A stretch of 64,000 nucleotides of DNA from Methylobacter sp. S3L5C (GTDB taxonomy: Bacteria > Pseudomonadota > Gammaproteobacteria > Methylococcales > Methylomonadaceae): positions 1,116,001 through 1,180,000 of the forward strand of contig NZ_CP076024.1 of assembly GCF_022788635.1 (NCBI RefSeq), written 5' to 3'. This document shows, piece after piece, positions 17,185 to 28,763 of this stretch. Under the pieces are notes generated by a model. The model searched no databases, was not told where the DNA came from, and worked only from the letters and a program-made list of their open reading frames with translations. Numbering within the stretch: position 1 is the stretch's first letter; every line of letters starts with the position of its first letter. A program made the position numbers and the translations under genes.

Positions 17185-18456
17185 TCAAGATGCTGCCAAG
17201 GCCTGTTCCAGGTCTTCCAGAAGATCGTCAATATGTTCAATGCCGACAGACAAGCGCACCATCTCTTGGGTAACGCCAGCTCTGACAAGCTCTTCAGGTG
17301 ATAACTGTCGATGCGTGGTGGATGCCGGATGACAAGCCAGCGATTTGGCATCACCGATATTAACCAGTCGGGTAAACAGTTTTAAAGCATCCTGAAAATT
17401 CTCGCCTGCCTTACGTCCTTCTTTAAGGCCAAAAGTAAGAATACCGGAAGCGCGTCCGTTCATGTACTTATCGACCAGAAGTTTGTCTTGATGATCATCA
17501 AGCCCGGCATAATTAACCCACCCGACCTTACTGTGACTTTGCAGAAATTGCGCTACTTTGATGGTATTTTCACAAATCCGGTCCATGCGTAACGCTAGCG
17601 TTTCAATGCCTTGCAGAATCAAAAAAGAGTTAAATGGCGAAATAGCCGCACCGGTATTACGCAACGGTACTACGCGTGCCCGTCCAATAAAAGCGGCAGC
17701 TCCCAAGGCTTCAGTGTAAACCACGCCATGATAGGACACATCAGGCTCGTTAAGGCGGCGAAAACGGGCTTTATGTTCAGCCCAAGGAAATTTACCGCTA
17801 TCGATAATAATCCCGCCAATGCTGTTGCCATGGCCGCCCAGATATTTTGTTAGTGAATGCACGATAATATCGGCGCCGTGCTCAATCGGCCGACACAGAT
17901 ACGGGGACGGTACGGTGTTATCGACAATCAGGGGTATGCCGTGACGATGGGCAATCTCTGCCAAGACTTCAAAATCGGTAATATTACCCAGCGGGTTACC
18001 AACCGATTCGCAAAAAATAGCCTTGGTTTTATCATCAATCAATTGCTCGAAAGCAGACGGCTCCCGATAATCGGCAAAACGTACATTAATACCGTATTGG
18101 GGCAAGGTATGGGCAAACAGATTGTAAGTGCCGCCATATAAAGTAGCAGCAGAAACGATATTATCGCCAGCTTCGGCAATGGTCATAATGGCATAAGTCG
18201 TTGCGGCCATACCGGACGCCACAGCCAACCCGGCCAGACCACCCTCCAGTTCGGCCACCCGCTTTTCCAGTACATCGGTAGTCGGGTTCATGATGCGGGT
18301 GTAAATATTGCCGGCCACTTTCAGGTCGAACAGGTCGGCCCCATGCTGGGTATCATCAAATGCGTAAGACGTCGTTTGATATATGGGTACCGCCACTGCT
18401 TTGGTGGTTGGGTCGGGGCTGTAGCCACCATGTACGGCTATTGTTTCTAATTTCAT
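17185..18456 (-). CDS. metY: O-acetylhomoserine sulfhydrylase (OAH aminocarboxypropyltransferase)
   Basis: 423 residues from the ATG at 18456, preceded by AAGTGGA; a GTG nine bases upstream is the alternative. A Cys/Met-metabolism PLP enzyme: YTRIMNPTTDVLEKRVAELEGG near residue 55, the SGMAATTYAI turn, and the PLP-binding Lys204 in IIVHSLTKYLGGHG. The extended loop with RARVVPLRNTGAAISPFNSFLILQG is typical of MetY rather than MetB/MetZ. It makes homocysteine from O-acetylhomoserine and sulfide in methionine synthesis. The gene is monocistronic here; insertion-sequence debris lies just downstream. Confidence 0.9.
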   Translation of the reverse strand: MKLETIAVHGGYSPDPTTKAVAVPIYQTTSYAFDDTQHGADLFDLKVAGNIYTRIMNPTTDVLEKRVAELEGGLAGLAVASGMAATTYAIMTIAEAGDNIVSAATLYGGTYNLFAHTLPQYGINVRFADYREPSAFEQLIDDKTKAIFCESVGNPLGNITDFEVLAEIAHRHGIPLIVDNTVPSPYLCRPIEHGADIIVHSLTKYLGGHGNSIGGIIIDSGKFPWAEHKARFRRLNEPDVSYHGVVYTEALGAAAFIGRARVVPLRNTGAAISPFNSFLILQGIETLALRMDRICENTIKVAQFLQSHSKVGWVNYAGLDDHQDKLLVDKYMNGRASGILTFGLKEGRKAGENFQDALKLFTRLVNIGDAKSLACHPASTTHRQLSPEELVRAGVTQEMVRLSVGIEHIDDLLEDLEQALAAS

Positions 18457-18559
18457 GGAATCCACTTAGGGTCAATGTGACTTTGTTAAGGCATTCCCGA
18501 TACCTTGGTACGGGAATGCCTGCATGACAGATCATTTCAAGGCTGGTAGCGCAGGTTAA

Positions 18560-18835
18560 CTAAGCGTCAGCAGTAGTCGGGTCAATCATTGTTTTTATTT
18601 CAGAAATGCGGTTGGCAGGAAATCCGCCTTGTTCAGCATGTGCTTTTATGGTCGCTTGATCAGGTGCAATATAAACGCAGTAAACTTTATCGTCGGTTAC
18701 ATAGCTTTCTACCCACTGAATTTTAGGTCCCATCTCTTTAAGAACCCCGCAGGAAGTTTGCGAGATGCCTTGCAACTCTTCTGCGGTTAATGCACCTGCT
18801 CCAGGAATGTCACGTTCGATAATATATTTTGGCAT
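18560..18835 (-). CDS. DUF4242 protein (SCO4226-like, ferredoxin-fold)
   Basis: 91 residues starting MPKYIIERDIPGAGALTAEELQGIS and carrying the DDKVYCVYIAPDQATIKAHAEQGGFPANRI core that defines DUF4242. One characterised relative, SCO4226 of Streptomyces, binds nickel; whether this one does is not known. A 14-bp palindromic element 38-51 bp upstream is nearly identical to one in front of the adjacent tetR gene, so the gene is probably repressed by that regulator. The regulator lies immediately upstream on the same strand. Confidence 0.85.
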   Translation of the reverse strand: MPKYIIERDIPGAGALTAEELQGISQTSCGVLKEMGPKIQWVESYVTDDKVYCVYIAPDQATIKAHAEQGGFPANRISEIKTMIDPTTADA

Positions 18836-18872
18836 GGTAGTCTCTTTTGGATTAAGTTAAGTTACATTTAAA

Positions 18873-18886
18873 ACGACTGGTCGTCT
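18873..18886. promoter_or_regulatory. Probable TetR operator in front of the DUF4242 gene
   Basis: ACGACTGGTCGTCT contains the inverted repeat ACGAC-TG-GTCGT. It matches 12 of 14 bases of the element in front of the adjacent tetR gene, which suggests one repressor binds both. Confidence 0.65.
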
Positions 18887-18903
18887 CAAAAATTATAATA
18901 ACA

Positions 18904-19500
18904 TCAGGCTTTAAACAAATCACCTAATAAATTATCGTAACATTGTTTCAGAGGTATTACTGATTGTTCTATTTTCATTCTTAATAAAGCACCTTGCCAC
19001 ATGTTAACCAATAGATCAGCCATGTCTTCTGCTGACTTATCGATTCTTACCGTGCCTTCCTGTTGTGCCTTGAGCAACGCTTCCTGCAGTAAGTTTCTAT
19101 AGCGATGTACGGCCAATTGCAAAGATTTTTTACACAGTTCACTGGTATCGCTAATTTCGCCCATTAAATTACCTAATAAACAACCGCCTTTGTAATCTGT
19201 TTTTTCTAATTCGGTAATCAGTTCATTAAAATAAAGTTGTAAAGCAGTATACGCATCATTGTCGGGATTTTGTAAATGCCCGGTTAACTGTTCTATGAAA
19301 GGATTAATATAATACTGGATCGTTTCTGCGGCAAAATTCTCTTTGCTGCCAAAATAATTATAAAACGAGCCTTTGGGAATTTGCACGGCGTCGAGAATTT
19401 CTTTCAGCCCCGTACCATGATAACCTTGCTGTGTAAGCAAAATCACCCCTTGGTTTAACAGGTTTTCTCTATTGGTTAATTTTTTTGATGTTTTAGGCAT
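18904..19500 (-). CDS. TetR/AcrR-family regulator
   Basis: 198 residues from the ATG at 19500 (MPKTSKKLTNRENL); an upstream start at 19536 would translate through the operator and is less likely. The helix-turn-helix is in TGLKEILDAVQIPKGSFYNYFGSKENFAAETIQYY. The C-terminal domain has the KGGCLLGNLMGEISDTSE motif found in regulators of the NemR/YxaF group, which often sense electrophiles or flavonoids through a cysteine. The predicted binding element occurs both in its own leader and in front of DUF4242, so it is probably an autorepressor that also controls that gene. Confidence 0.86.
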   Translation of the reverse strand: MPKTSKKLTNRENLLNQGVILLTQQGYHGTGLKEILDAVQIPKGSFYNYFGSKENFAAETIQYYINPFIEQLTGHLQNPDNDAYTALQLYFNELITELEKTDYKGGCLLGNLMGEISDTSELCKKSLQLAVHRYRNLLQEALLKAQQEGTVRIDKSAEDMADLLVNMWQGALLRMKIEQSVIPLKQCYDNLLGDLFKA

Positions 19501-19511
19501 AGATAAATAAT

Positions 19512-19525
19512 ACGACCGGTTGTCT
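19512..19525. promoter_or_regulatory. Probable TetR auto-operator
   Basis: ACGACCGGTTGTCT lies 12-25 bp upstream of the tetR ATG and resembles the element at 18873. The two sites bracket the regulator and its probable target. Confidence 0.65.
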
Positions 19526-19751
19526 TGTTTTGTCAAAAAATATTTAAGCGGTTTATATAATCGGTGAATTCAGCGATAGCAAGCCTTAATCCCGGGCAGG
19601 AATAAGACTACCCAAGCGTAATGCGTGATGGCATTTCCGGCACTTTTATAGCGTATACCAGAAACACTTATTCCCACTTTCACCTGAAATGTCTTGTTAC
19701 GGGCACGAAACTAGAGACAAAATATAACGGCTTAATTTTACTATCCCGACT

Positions 19752-20675
19752 CTAACCTTTATTACAGCCTGTCGGAATCATCCAGGATTGTGCCGGTTTA
19801 TCATGTTTGGCGTAATCTGCGACCGGTATTTTTTCACCTGTCAAATGCTCCAGCTCATCAACGCTCACCAAATATTGATCCAAATGTTTTCTGGTAGCAT
19901 CTTGATTATTGGGAACAATCCAGGCAATCACGCGCTCATCCTGACCGGTTCCCCTGACAATGACCTTCCAAAAAGCATCGGGAGTTTTTACACCATGTGA
20001 TTGCAGAAAATAATCATCTGCCGGATTATTACCCCAAATAACACCACCGATGATCAATAATTCATCAATATCACGGTAACATTCGGTAATTTCTTCTGTT
20101 TGCAACCATGCCCCGCGATTCATAATTGCCGCCTGGGGCAAAATATTGGTCATCGTGTTGGTCGCCTTAATAGCCGCATCCGAGACGTCAAGATGATTGG
20201 CCGGTACCTGATGACCTCTATCGTATTCCATCCCGTAAGCCTTGGCTGTTCTTTGCTGACATTCAGCAGGAACATTTGCATCAAGAAAAAACCTATTATA
20301 CCGTTTAGCATTGCCATTATCACGCTGGGCAACATACTGAAATTTTATGGCGCCTCGTTGAGAGCAGTCCAGCCAAACGGTAAAACCTGAATAATCAAGT
20401 TTCAGGATATTACCTGAGCGCAAAATTTTAGTATTATTGTCAATGATAGCGAAAGTATTTAACACTGCCTGAGTGGCAACAGGAGCCGTATGTGCTTGTG
20501 ACTTGCCCGCGATATAAGCGGAGCAGTCTTTGCTTGATTGACTATAACTCCCGTCATTACAGACAAATTGAGGGCCGTTGCAATGTGAAATACCGGCTTT
20601 TTTACCGGAACAGGGCAACGCAGACCAACAGGCAAAAGGTAGCAGTAATAAAGCTAACGCTATAATTTTATTCAT
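19752..20675 (-). CDS. Secreted DNA/RNA non-specific endonuclease (NucA type)
   Basis: 307 residues. A signal peptide (MNKIIALALLLLPFACWSA) precedes a Cys-rich stretch and a beta-beta-alpha-metal nuclease domain. The catalytic motif is DRGHQVPANH at 152-161 with His155 as general base, followed by TNTMTNILPQ and MNRGAW; an asparagine there (N177 or N186) is expected to bind Mg2+. The enzyme degrades DNA and RNA in the periplasm or outside the cell, for nutrient recovery or against incoming DNA. No immunity protein is adjacent, which fits a secreted enzyme folded by disulfides outside. It stands alone. Confidence 0.9.
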   Translation of the reverse strand: MNKIIALALLLLPFACWSALPCSGKKAGISHCNGPQFVCNDGSYSQSSKDCSAYIAGKSQAHTAPVATQAVLNTFAIIDNNTKILRSGNILKLDYSGFTVWLDCSQRGAIKFQYVAQRDNGNAKRYNRFFLDANVPAECQQRTAKAYGMEYDRGHQVPANHLDVSDAAIKATNTMTNILPQAAIMNRGAWLQTEEITECYRDIDELLIIGGVIWGNNPADDYFLQSHGVKTPDAFWKVIVRGTGQDERVIAWIVPNNQDATRKHLDQYLVSVDELEHLTGEKIPVADYAKHDKPAQSWMIPTGCNKG

Positions 20676-20986
20676 ATAAATAGTCAGGGAAATTTGATGT
20701 AACGGGAATGACTGTTAGCACTTACCTTCGGCTTATAAGTGCAATTGATAACAGTCGTATTTGAAGAAAGCTGGCTGACAGGTTTTCGTTTTTTCAATCA
20801 GGGATAAGATTAAAAAAAGTACGTAAGAAGCGACAAGACGCCAAGCCCGGCATCAAGATAACAGATTAAGGTAAAAAAAAAGCAGGAAAAACCGGAAGGG
20901 GATAAAAAGCTACCAGGATTTACAAAGAAGTAACGAGAGAATAAAGTGAAACGAGGACAAAAAAAACAGTGACCACTAAATCTTTT

Positions 20987-21149
20987 ACACTCGATGTTCA
21001 AGTTTTTTTAGCTTGACTGAGACGAACTCAGATAAATCAAAGTCTTTTCCTCAATAGACTCAAGTGCCACATGATCTTAATCATGACTGTAAGGCTCGAT
21101 TCAACGAGCTTCTCTAAAATCAAGAATTAAAAACTTGAACATCGAGTGT
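20987..21149. repeat. MITE-like element with 19-20 bp terminal inverted repeats
   Basis: The ends CACTCGATGTTCAAGTTTT and AAAACTTGAACATCGAGTG are exact inverted repeats, enclosing about 120 bp without coding capacity. The inner right end (AAATCAAGAATTAAAAAC) recurs at 62272-62288 in a related, more diverged element. This is the structure of a non-autonomous mobile element. The rest of the 20676-21291 gap shows nothing else that I recognise. Confidence 0.75.
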
Positions 21150-21291
21150 GTGCCGCAGGAACACAAGCTTGCAGCAACTTGTAGTTGCTGCTGTATTTGT
21201 GGATAAGCTCACTGGAAGATGGTGGAAGGCCCACCAGAGTATGCTGTCGGAAGCTGATTTCAAACCACCTCAAGCTGTTTGCATTAAGAGT

Positions 21292-22513
21292 CTAGTACTC
21301 AGTCAGCGTTGATATGTCGAATGACAGCCCCATATAATGGCTTGACACTGTCATTAATAAACACCTTTGAAAAAGAAATACATAGTACGACTAACGGAAG
21401 ATGAACGCGCTTATTTGGGGAATTTGATCCATACTGGAAAAGTGGCCGCTCATAAAAGGTAACACGCTGAAATACTACTCAAAGCGGATATTAGCGAGTT
21501 AGGCGAAAAATGGCTGGACCGGCCAATAAGTGAAGCTTTTGGTATTTCAAGACGTACCGTTGAACGAGTCCGGGAGCGACTGGTTCAAGAAGGCTTGGAA
21601 TCGGCTTTAAACCGGGCAAAGTCAATTCGGGTTAGAAGTCGTACTATTGATGGAGAGAATGAAGCCCGTTTGATCGCGTTAAGTTGTGGCGATGCACCTG
21701 AAGGGCGTAGCCGCTGGACATTACGTTTACTTGGACAGAAGATGGTTGAGCTGGGTTATATTGAAAGTGTATCGTATGAAACTATCCGGCAAACCTTAAA
21801 AAAAACGAATTAAAACCCTGGCAAAATAAAGAGTGGTGTATTCCGGCTAAAAAAAATGCTGAGTTTGTTTGGGCTATGGAAGATACGCTTGAGGTTTACA
21901 AGCGACCTTATGATGAAGCGCAACCACTGATTTGCATGGATGAAAGCAGCAAGCAACAGATTAAAGACACGCGAACACCAATACCGGCAAAGCCTGGCAC
22001 GGTCGCTCGGTACGACACGGAATATGAGCGTAATGGCGTGAGCAATGTTTTTATGTTTTTTGAACCCTTGCAAGGCAAACGGTTTGTTGAGGTGACCAAT
22101 CAAAGAACAGCCATTGACTGAGCGCATCAAATACGTAACCTGGTTGATGTCCATTACCCGCAGGCTAAACGTATTACCCTGGTTATGGATAATCTGAATA
22201 CCCATACTGGTGCCTCTTTATATAAGGCCTTTGAGCCAAAAGAGGCGAGAAGAATTCTTGAAAAACTAGAAATACACTACACGCCCAAGCATGGCAGTTG
22301 GTTAAATATGGCCGAGATAGAATTAAGCATCTTGTCACGGCAATGTATGGATCGCCGCATTCCAGATCAAGAAATTTTAAAAACAGAAATTTCTGCGTGG
22401 CAAGAAAAAAGAAATACTATTGCTCGGCCTATGAAATGACGGTTTACCACGGAGGATGCGCGGATAAAACTGAAGAAACTTTATCCGACATTATCAGATT
22501 GACTGAGTACTAG
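21292..22513 (+). mobile_element. IS630-family element, decayed
   Basis: Inverted ends CTAGTACTCAGTCA and TGACTGAGTACTAG bound a 1.2-kb stretch carrying a broken IS630 transposase gene. IS630 elements insert at TA. The right end lies three bases from the start of an IS982 remnant, so the two elements are head to tail. Confidence 0.8.
21367..22502 (+). pseudogene. IS630-family transposase with stops and frameshifts
   Basis: The protein can be followed in pieces: an N-terminal HTH region (ISEAFGISRRTVERVRERLVQ), then ICMDESSKQQI (first Asp), ITLVMDNLNTHTG (second Asp) and HYTPKHGSWLNMAEIELSIL (Glu). The TTG at 21367 is the likely original start. Damage includes an in-frame TAA after AAHKR near 21460, a frameshift in an A-run near 21800, a TGA at about 22119 and another frameshift near the end. 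The gene is inactive. Confidence 0.85.
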
Positions 22514-22515
22514 GT

Positions 22516-23501
22516 AACCTGAGTTCGGAATAAGAAAAGTTGGCAGCCTTTATAAAAAGCTGAAAAAATAAACAACCAAGATTATATTTTTCAAAAGGCT
22601 GCCGAATGATGATTTTAACGCGATTATTTTGTGATGTGGACGATTTTTGTCAGATATTTATTCCAGAATGGGAAAAACGTTAATAGAAACGGAGGAAAGA
22701 AAAAGAAAAAAACAACTACGTTGTATTGGCTATAGCGAAATCATCACTCTTATTGTTTACTATCATCAGTCAGGTTATCAACCCTTATAAAGGGTTTTAT
22801 CAACGCTATTTACTTAAACATTTAATAAAATATTTTCCTAAGACACCGATTTATAAACGTTTTATAGAATATATATTGGATATTCTGGTTCCCTTAACTG
22901 CCTTTATGCAATCGCGATGCGGTCAAAGTAAGGGAATTGTCTTTGTCGATTCAACACCACTATGTGTTTGTAAAAACATTCGGATTTCACGCCATAAAAC
23001 CTGCAAACAGGAAGCCCAACGCGGCAAATCTTCTACCGGTTGGTTTTACGGCTTTAAATTGCATATCATTGTTGATGATTGCGGTGAAATTTGTCGTTTT
23101 CGATTACTAAAGGCAACATTAATGATCGGAAACCGGTACCAAAACTAGCTAAAAATTTGATTGGTAAGCTTTTTGGCGATAGAGGTTATATCTCTAAAAA
23201 GCTCACTGAACTATTGGCAACTGATGACGTTGAGCTAATTACAATACTCAAAAAGAATATGAAACCTAAAATTATCGCCGCTTTTGATGCCCTTTTACTG
23301 AGAAAACGCAGTATTATTGAAACGATCAACTCAAAAATATTTTTCAGCTAGAGCACTTCAGGCATCGTTCCCTGACAAATTATATGATCAATATTATCGC
23401 CTGTTTAGTGGCTTATTCTTACCAAGACAAAAAACCTGCGCTCAATTTACGAAGAGAGGATTTGTTGCCATTATTATGAATTCTTATACTGAACTCAGGT
23501 T
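22516..23501 (+). mobile_element. IS982-family element, decayed
   Basis: The ends AACCTGAGTTCGGAATAAGAA and the complement of a segment at 23481-23501 form an imperfect 21-bp inverted repeat, 19 of 21 identical. The 0.98-kb size fits IS982. It starts three bases after the IS630 element. Confidence 0.75.
22606..23479 (+). pseudogene. IS982-family transposase, frameshifted
   Basis: Fragments in different frames read [18 protein letters not shown], then VFVDSTPLCVCKNIRISRHKT, STGWFYGFKLHIIVDDCGE, ITKGNINDRKPVPKLAKN, LFGDRGYISKKL, LKKNMKP and finally LEHFRHRSLTNYMINIIACLVAYSYQDKKPAL. These are successive parts of IS982 transposases including the Asp residues in VDST and GDRGY. At least three frame breaks and an early stop make it inactive. 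Confidence 0.82.
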
Positions 23502-23542
23502 AATTAACGAAAAGTTACCCTATTGCCAATACGAATAATTTT

Positions 23543-24154
23543 CTAGCTGCCAAAGTGCTTTTGATAATCAGCCATAGAGCGTCTAATTACTTCATGGGCT
23601 TCTTCACGCCCATAAACATTGGTTATTTCACAAATATTCTTCTCGCTCGGAAGATGCTTGTATGTCAAAAAATAATGTTTAAGACGATTTATATAGGATT
23701 CCGGACAATCCGACACATCATTCCATTGCCGATAAAATTCATCACCCTTCATTACAGCGATAATTTTATCATCAGCTTCACCGCCATCCAGTAAACGAAA
23801 GCCCCCGATCGGAATAGCCTGTAATAAAATATCACCATGCGTTACGCTACGCTCACTCAAAACACAAATATCCAAAGGGTCACCATCTCCCTTGGCGACT
23901 TCTTTTCCTGATCTCAATGAAGCATATTCGGCAATTTTTTCGGCACAATAAGTTTGCGGAATAAATCCATAAAGTGTGGGAATCATATTGGAAAATTTTT
24001 GTGGCCGGTCTATTTTAAGATAGCCACTTTCTTTATCGATTTCATACTTAACTGTATCGGATGGAACAATTTCGATAAAGGCGGTAACGACAATCGGTGC
24101 ATGCTCCCCAGGATTAATTCCATGCCAGGGATGTGCTTTGTGTTGTGCATTCAT
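23543..24154 (-). CDS. ppa: Inorganic pyrophosphatase, family I
   Basis: 203 residues. Family I soluble PPase with the signature GDGDPLDICVLSER holding the metal-binding aspartates, YGFIPQTYC before it, and KHYFLTYKHLPSEK towards the end. It hydrolyses pyrophosphate from biosynthetic reactions in the cytoplasm. It is somewhat longer than the 175-residue Escherichia coli enzyme, mainly through a Lys/His-rich N-terminus and a GREEAHEVIRRSMADY tail. It lies 24 bp downstream of thyA on the same strand and may share its transcript. Confidence 0.93.
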   Translation of the reverse strand: MNAQHKAHPWHGINPGEHAPIVVTAFIEIVPSDTVKYEIDKESGYLKIDRPQKFSNMIPTLYGFIPQTYCAEKIAEYASLRSGKEVAKGDGDPLDICVLSERSVTHGDILLQAIPIGGFRLLDGGEADDKIIAVMKGDEFYRQWNDVSDCPESYINRLKHYFLTYKHLPSEKNICEITNVYGREEAHEVIRRSMADYQKHFGS

Positions 24155-24178
24155 TTTTGATGGCTCTTTTTAATTTAA

Positions 24179-25012
24179 TTAAACAGAAATAGGTGCCTTG
24201 ATATGTTTATGCGCCTGATAATTTTCGATTTCAAAATCTTCATACCGGTAATCAAATAGTGATTCCGGTCTGCGATTTATGGTTAATGTTGGCAGTGGAT
24301 AAGCTTTGCGGGTCAATTGCAACTTGGTCTGTTCCAGATGATTCAAGTACAAATGCACATCACCACCGGTCCAGACAAAATCTCCCAGTGCCAATTCGCT
24401 TTGCTGGGCCATCATATGCGTCAATAAGGCATAACTTGCTATATTGAAGGGTAAACCCAAAAATGTGTCGCAACTGCGCTGATAGAGCTGACAAGACAGC
24501 TTGCCGTCAGCCACATAGAACTGAAAAAACGCATGACAGGGTGCCAAGGCCATTTTACCCAGTGCTACATTCTGTTGTGGACTGATACTTTCATCCGGTA
24601 AATCGGCCACATTCCACGCTGAAACAATCATTCGCCGACTATTTGGATTTTTTTTCAGTTGTTCGACTATTTGCTGAATCTGATCAATATGCCGACCATC
24701 AGGGGTAGGCCATGAACGCCATTGATGTCCGTACACCGGACCTAAATCGCCTTTTTCATCAGCCCATTCATTCCAGATATTGACCTGATGCTCATGCAAA
24801 AAACCAAGGTTAGTTTCACCTTTTAAAAACCACAGTAATTCATAAGCTATTGATTTTAAATGGATTTTCTTTGTCGTAACCAAAGGAAAACCTTTAGCCA
24901 AGTCAAAACGCATCTGATGTCCAAAAATAGACAAGGTACCACTACCGGTTCTATCGCCTTTCAAAACTCCTTCGGTACGTATTTTATCGAGTAATTCCAA
25001 ATATTGCTGCAT
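24179..25012 (-). CDS. thyA: Thymidylate synthase
   Basis: 277 residues; converts dUMP to dTMP with methylenetetrahydrofolate. Family features: [19 protein letters not shown] near 20-38, the nucleophile Cys159 in [12 protein letters not shown], the dUMP-binding [20 protein letters not shown] and the final [34 protein letters not shown]. About 13 residues longer than the E. coli enzyme because of the [13 protein letters not shown] loop just before the active site. Part of the leftward lgt-thyA-ppa group. Confidence 0.95.
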   Translation of the reverse strand: MQQYLELLDKIRTEGVLKGDRTGSGTLSIFGHQMRFDLAKGFPLVTTKKIHLKSIAYELLWFLKGETNLGFLHEHQVNIWNEWADEKGDLGPVYGHQWRSWPTPDGRHIDQIQQIVEQLKKNPNSRRMIVSAWNVADLPDESISPQQNVALGKMALAPCHAFFQFYVADGKLSCQLYQRSCDTFLGLPFNIASYALLTHMMAQQSELALGDFVWTGGDVHLYLNHLEQTKLQLTRKAYPLPTLTINRRPESLFDYRYEDFEIENYQAHKHIKAPISV

Positions 25013-25141
25013 GTGTATTTTCGTTCATCGGATTTTAAAAGGGATTCCAAAGTTATTCATAATCAATAAAATACTAAAGTGATCAGTTAGCCGGCTTTAA
25101 ATATGAAATGGTTTTGATAACTCAGAACCGTACTTATTAAT

Positions 25142-25921
25142 TTATTTTTTTTTATAAGCAAAATAAACCAACGCAGCACCAATAATAATCATGGGGGCTG
25201 ATAATATTTGGCCCATGGTCACCCAGTTTAAAACGAGAAACCCCAAATGTGCATCCGGCATTCTGAAAAATTCAACAAAAAACCGGAAGCAGCCATAAAA
25301 AAGCACTGCCATACCGGTAGTTGCCATAACCGGTCTGGGTTTACTTGAATACAACCAGAGTACAACAAACAACACAAACCCTTCTAAAAAGGCTTCATAA
25401 AGTTGCGAGGGATGACGGGCGAGCGGTCCGCCATTAGGAAATACCATGGCCCAAGGCACATCAGTCGTTCTACCCCACAACTCGGAATTGATAAAGTTAC
25501 CAATACGCCCTGCGCCTAAGCCTATCGGTGCCAACGGTGCGATAATGTCGGTTAACTGAAACAGGGTACAGTGCTGTTTTTTTGCAAAAAACCACATCGC
25601 AATAAAAACCCCTAACATGCCTCCATGAAAGGACATGCCACCTTGCCATATTTTGAACAGAATGATGGGGTTATTTAAAAATTCACTAAAATTATAAAAC
25701 AGAATATAGCCTATTCTGCCGCCCAAAATTACACCTACAGCACCATATGTGACCAGATCTTCTATAGCTTCCGGTTTAATGGGTGACCAAGGAGATTCTG
25801 CACGTTTTTGACCTAAAAACCAGACAGCAGCAAAACCTATTACATACATAAGCCCATACCAATGAACTTTTACAGGTCCCAAGCTTAGTGCAACGGGGTC
25901 AATTTGAGGATAGCTCAGCAT
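25142..25921 (-). CDS. lgt: Prolipoprotein diacylglyceryl transferase
   Basis: 259 residues, about seven membrane helices. The Lgt signature GAGRIGNFINSELWGRTTDVPWAMVFP is present, along with HGGMLG and HPSQLYEAFLEG. The enzyme moves diacylglycerol from phosphatidylglycerol to the lipobox cysteine of prolipoproteins; two predicted lipoproteins are encoded in this window. The gene ends 129 bp before thyA, as in many proteobacteria where lgt and thyA are neighbours. Confidence 0.95.
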   Translation of the reverse strand: MLSYPQIDPVALSLGPVKVHWYGLMYVIGFAAVWFLGQKRAESPWSPIKPEAIEDLVTYGAVGVILGGRIGYILFYNFSEFLNNPIILFKIWQGGMSFHGGMLGVFIAMWFFAKKQHCTLFQLTDIIAPLAPIGLGAGRIGNFINSELWGRTTDVPWAMVFPNGGPLARHPSQLYEAFLEGFVLFVVLWLYSSKPRPVMATTGMAVLFYGCFRFFVEFFRMPDAHLGFLVLNWVTMGQILSAPMIIIGAALVYFAYKKK

Positions 25922-26094
25922 ATATCATTCCTGAAAATAGTAAAAAATTCTAATTATTCCGACACCATGGTATCGTTCGCATTAGTTCACGAGCATTAAG
26001 TTAAGCTTTGTAATAGCTGAGCATGCCCACAAAGGATGTGTGCCACCACTTATAATTGTTACAGTGCTTTCAAATTAGGTTAATGACATTAAAT

Positions 26095-26138
26095 TTATGC
26101 GGTGGAGTGCAAACCTAGGTTTGCACTCCACCGCATAA
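26095..26138. repeat. Perfect 44-bp palindrome
   Basis: Twenty-two bases on each side of the centre CCTAGG are exactly complementary, with no loop. It lies in the 382-bp gap between gyrB and lgt, which otherwise holds only the REP-like hairpin at 26171. It could form a cruciform or act as a terminator for gyrB, though no T-run is attached. Confidence 0.75.
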
Positions 26139-26170
26139 TTAACTGATATTGAAACTGCTGTATCATTGTA

Positions 26171-26193
26171 TCGCGGGCATGGCCCGCTCCTAC
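26171..26193. repeat. REP-like element
   Basis: TCGCGGGCATGGCCCGCTCC followed by TAC resembles the REP sequences (GTAGGAGCGGGC...GCCCGCGA on the other strand) spread through gammaproteobacterial genomes. One copy, 33 bp from the palindrome. Confidence 0.6.
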
Positions 26194-26303
26194 AGAAATC
26201 AATTAAGGCAGTGTAACCAACTTAAGCAGGAGCAATCTACGGTTAATCCCGCCAAGTTGTCCCGGTTTCAACGAGAGACTTATTTTTTATAGTTCGCCTT
26301 GAT

Positions 26304-28763
<2,460 letters not shown>

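Noticed and set aside
20810-21001. 63-residue Phe-rich minus-strand frame
   Set aside because: Formed by purine-rich DNA on the plus strand and running into the MITE end; no sign of a real protein.
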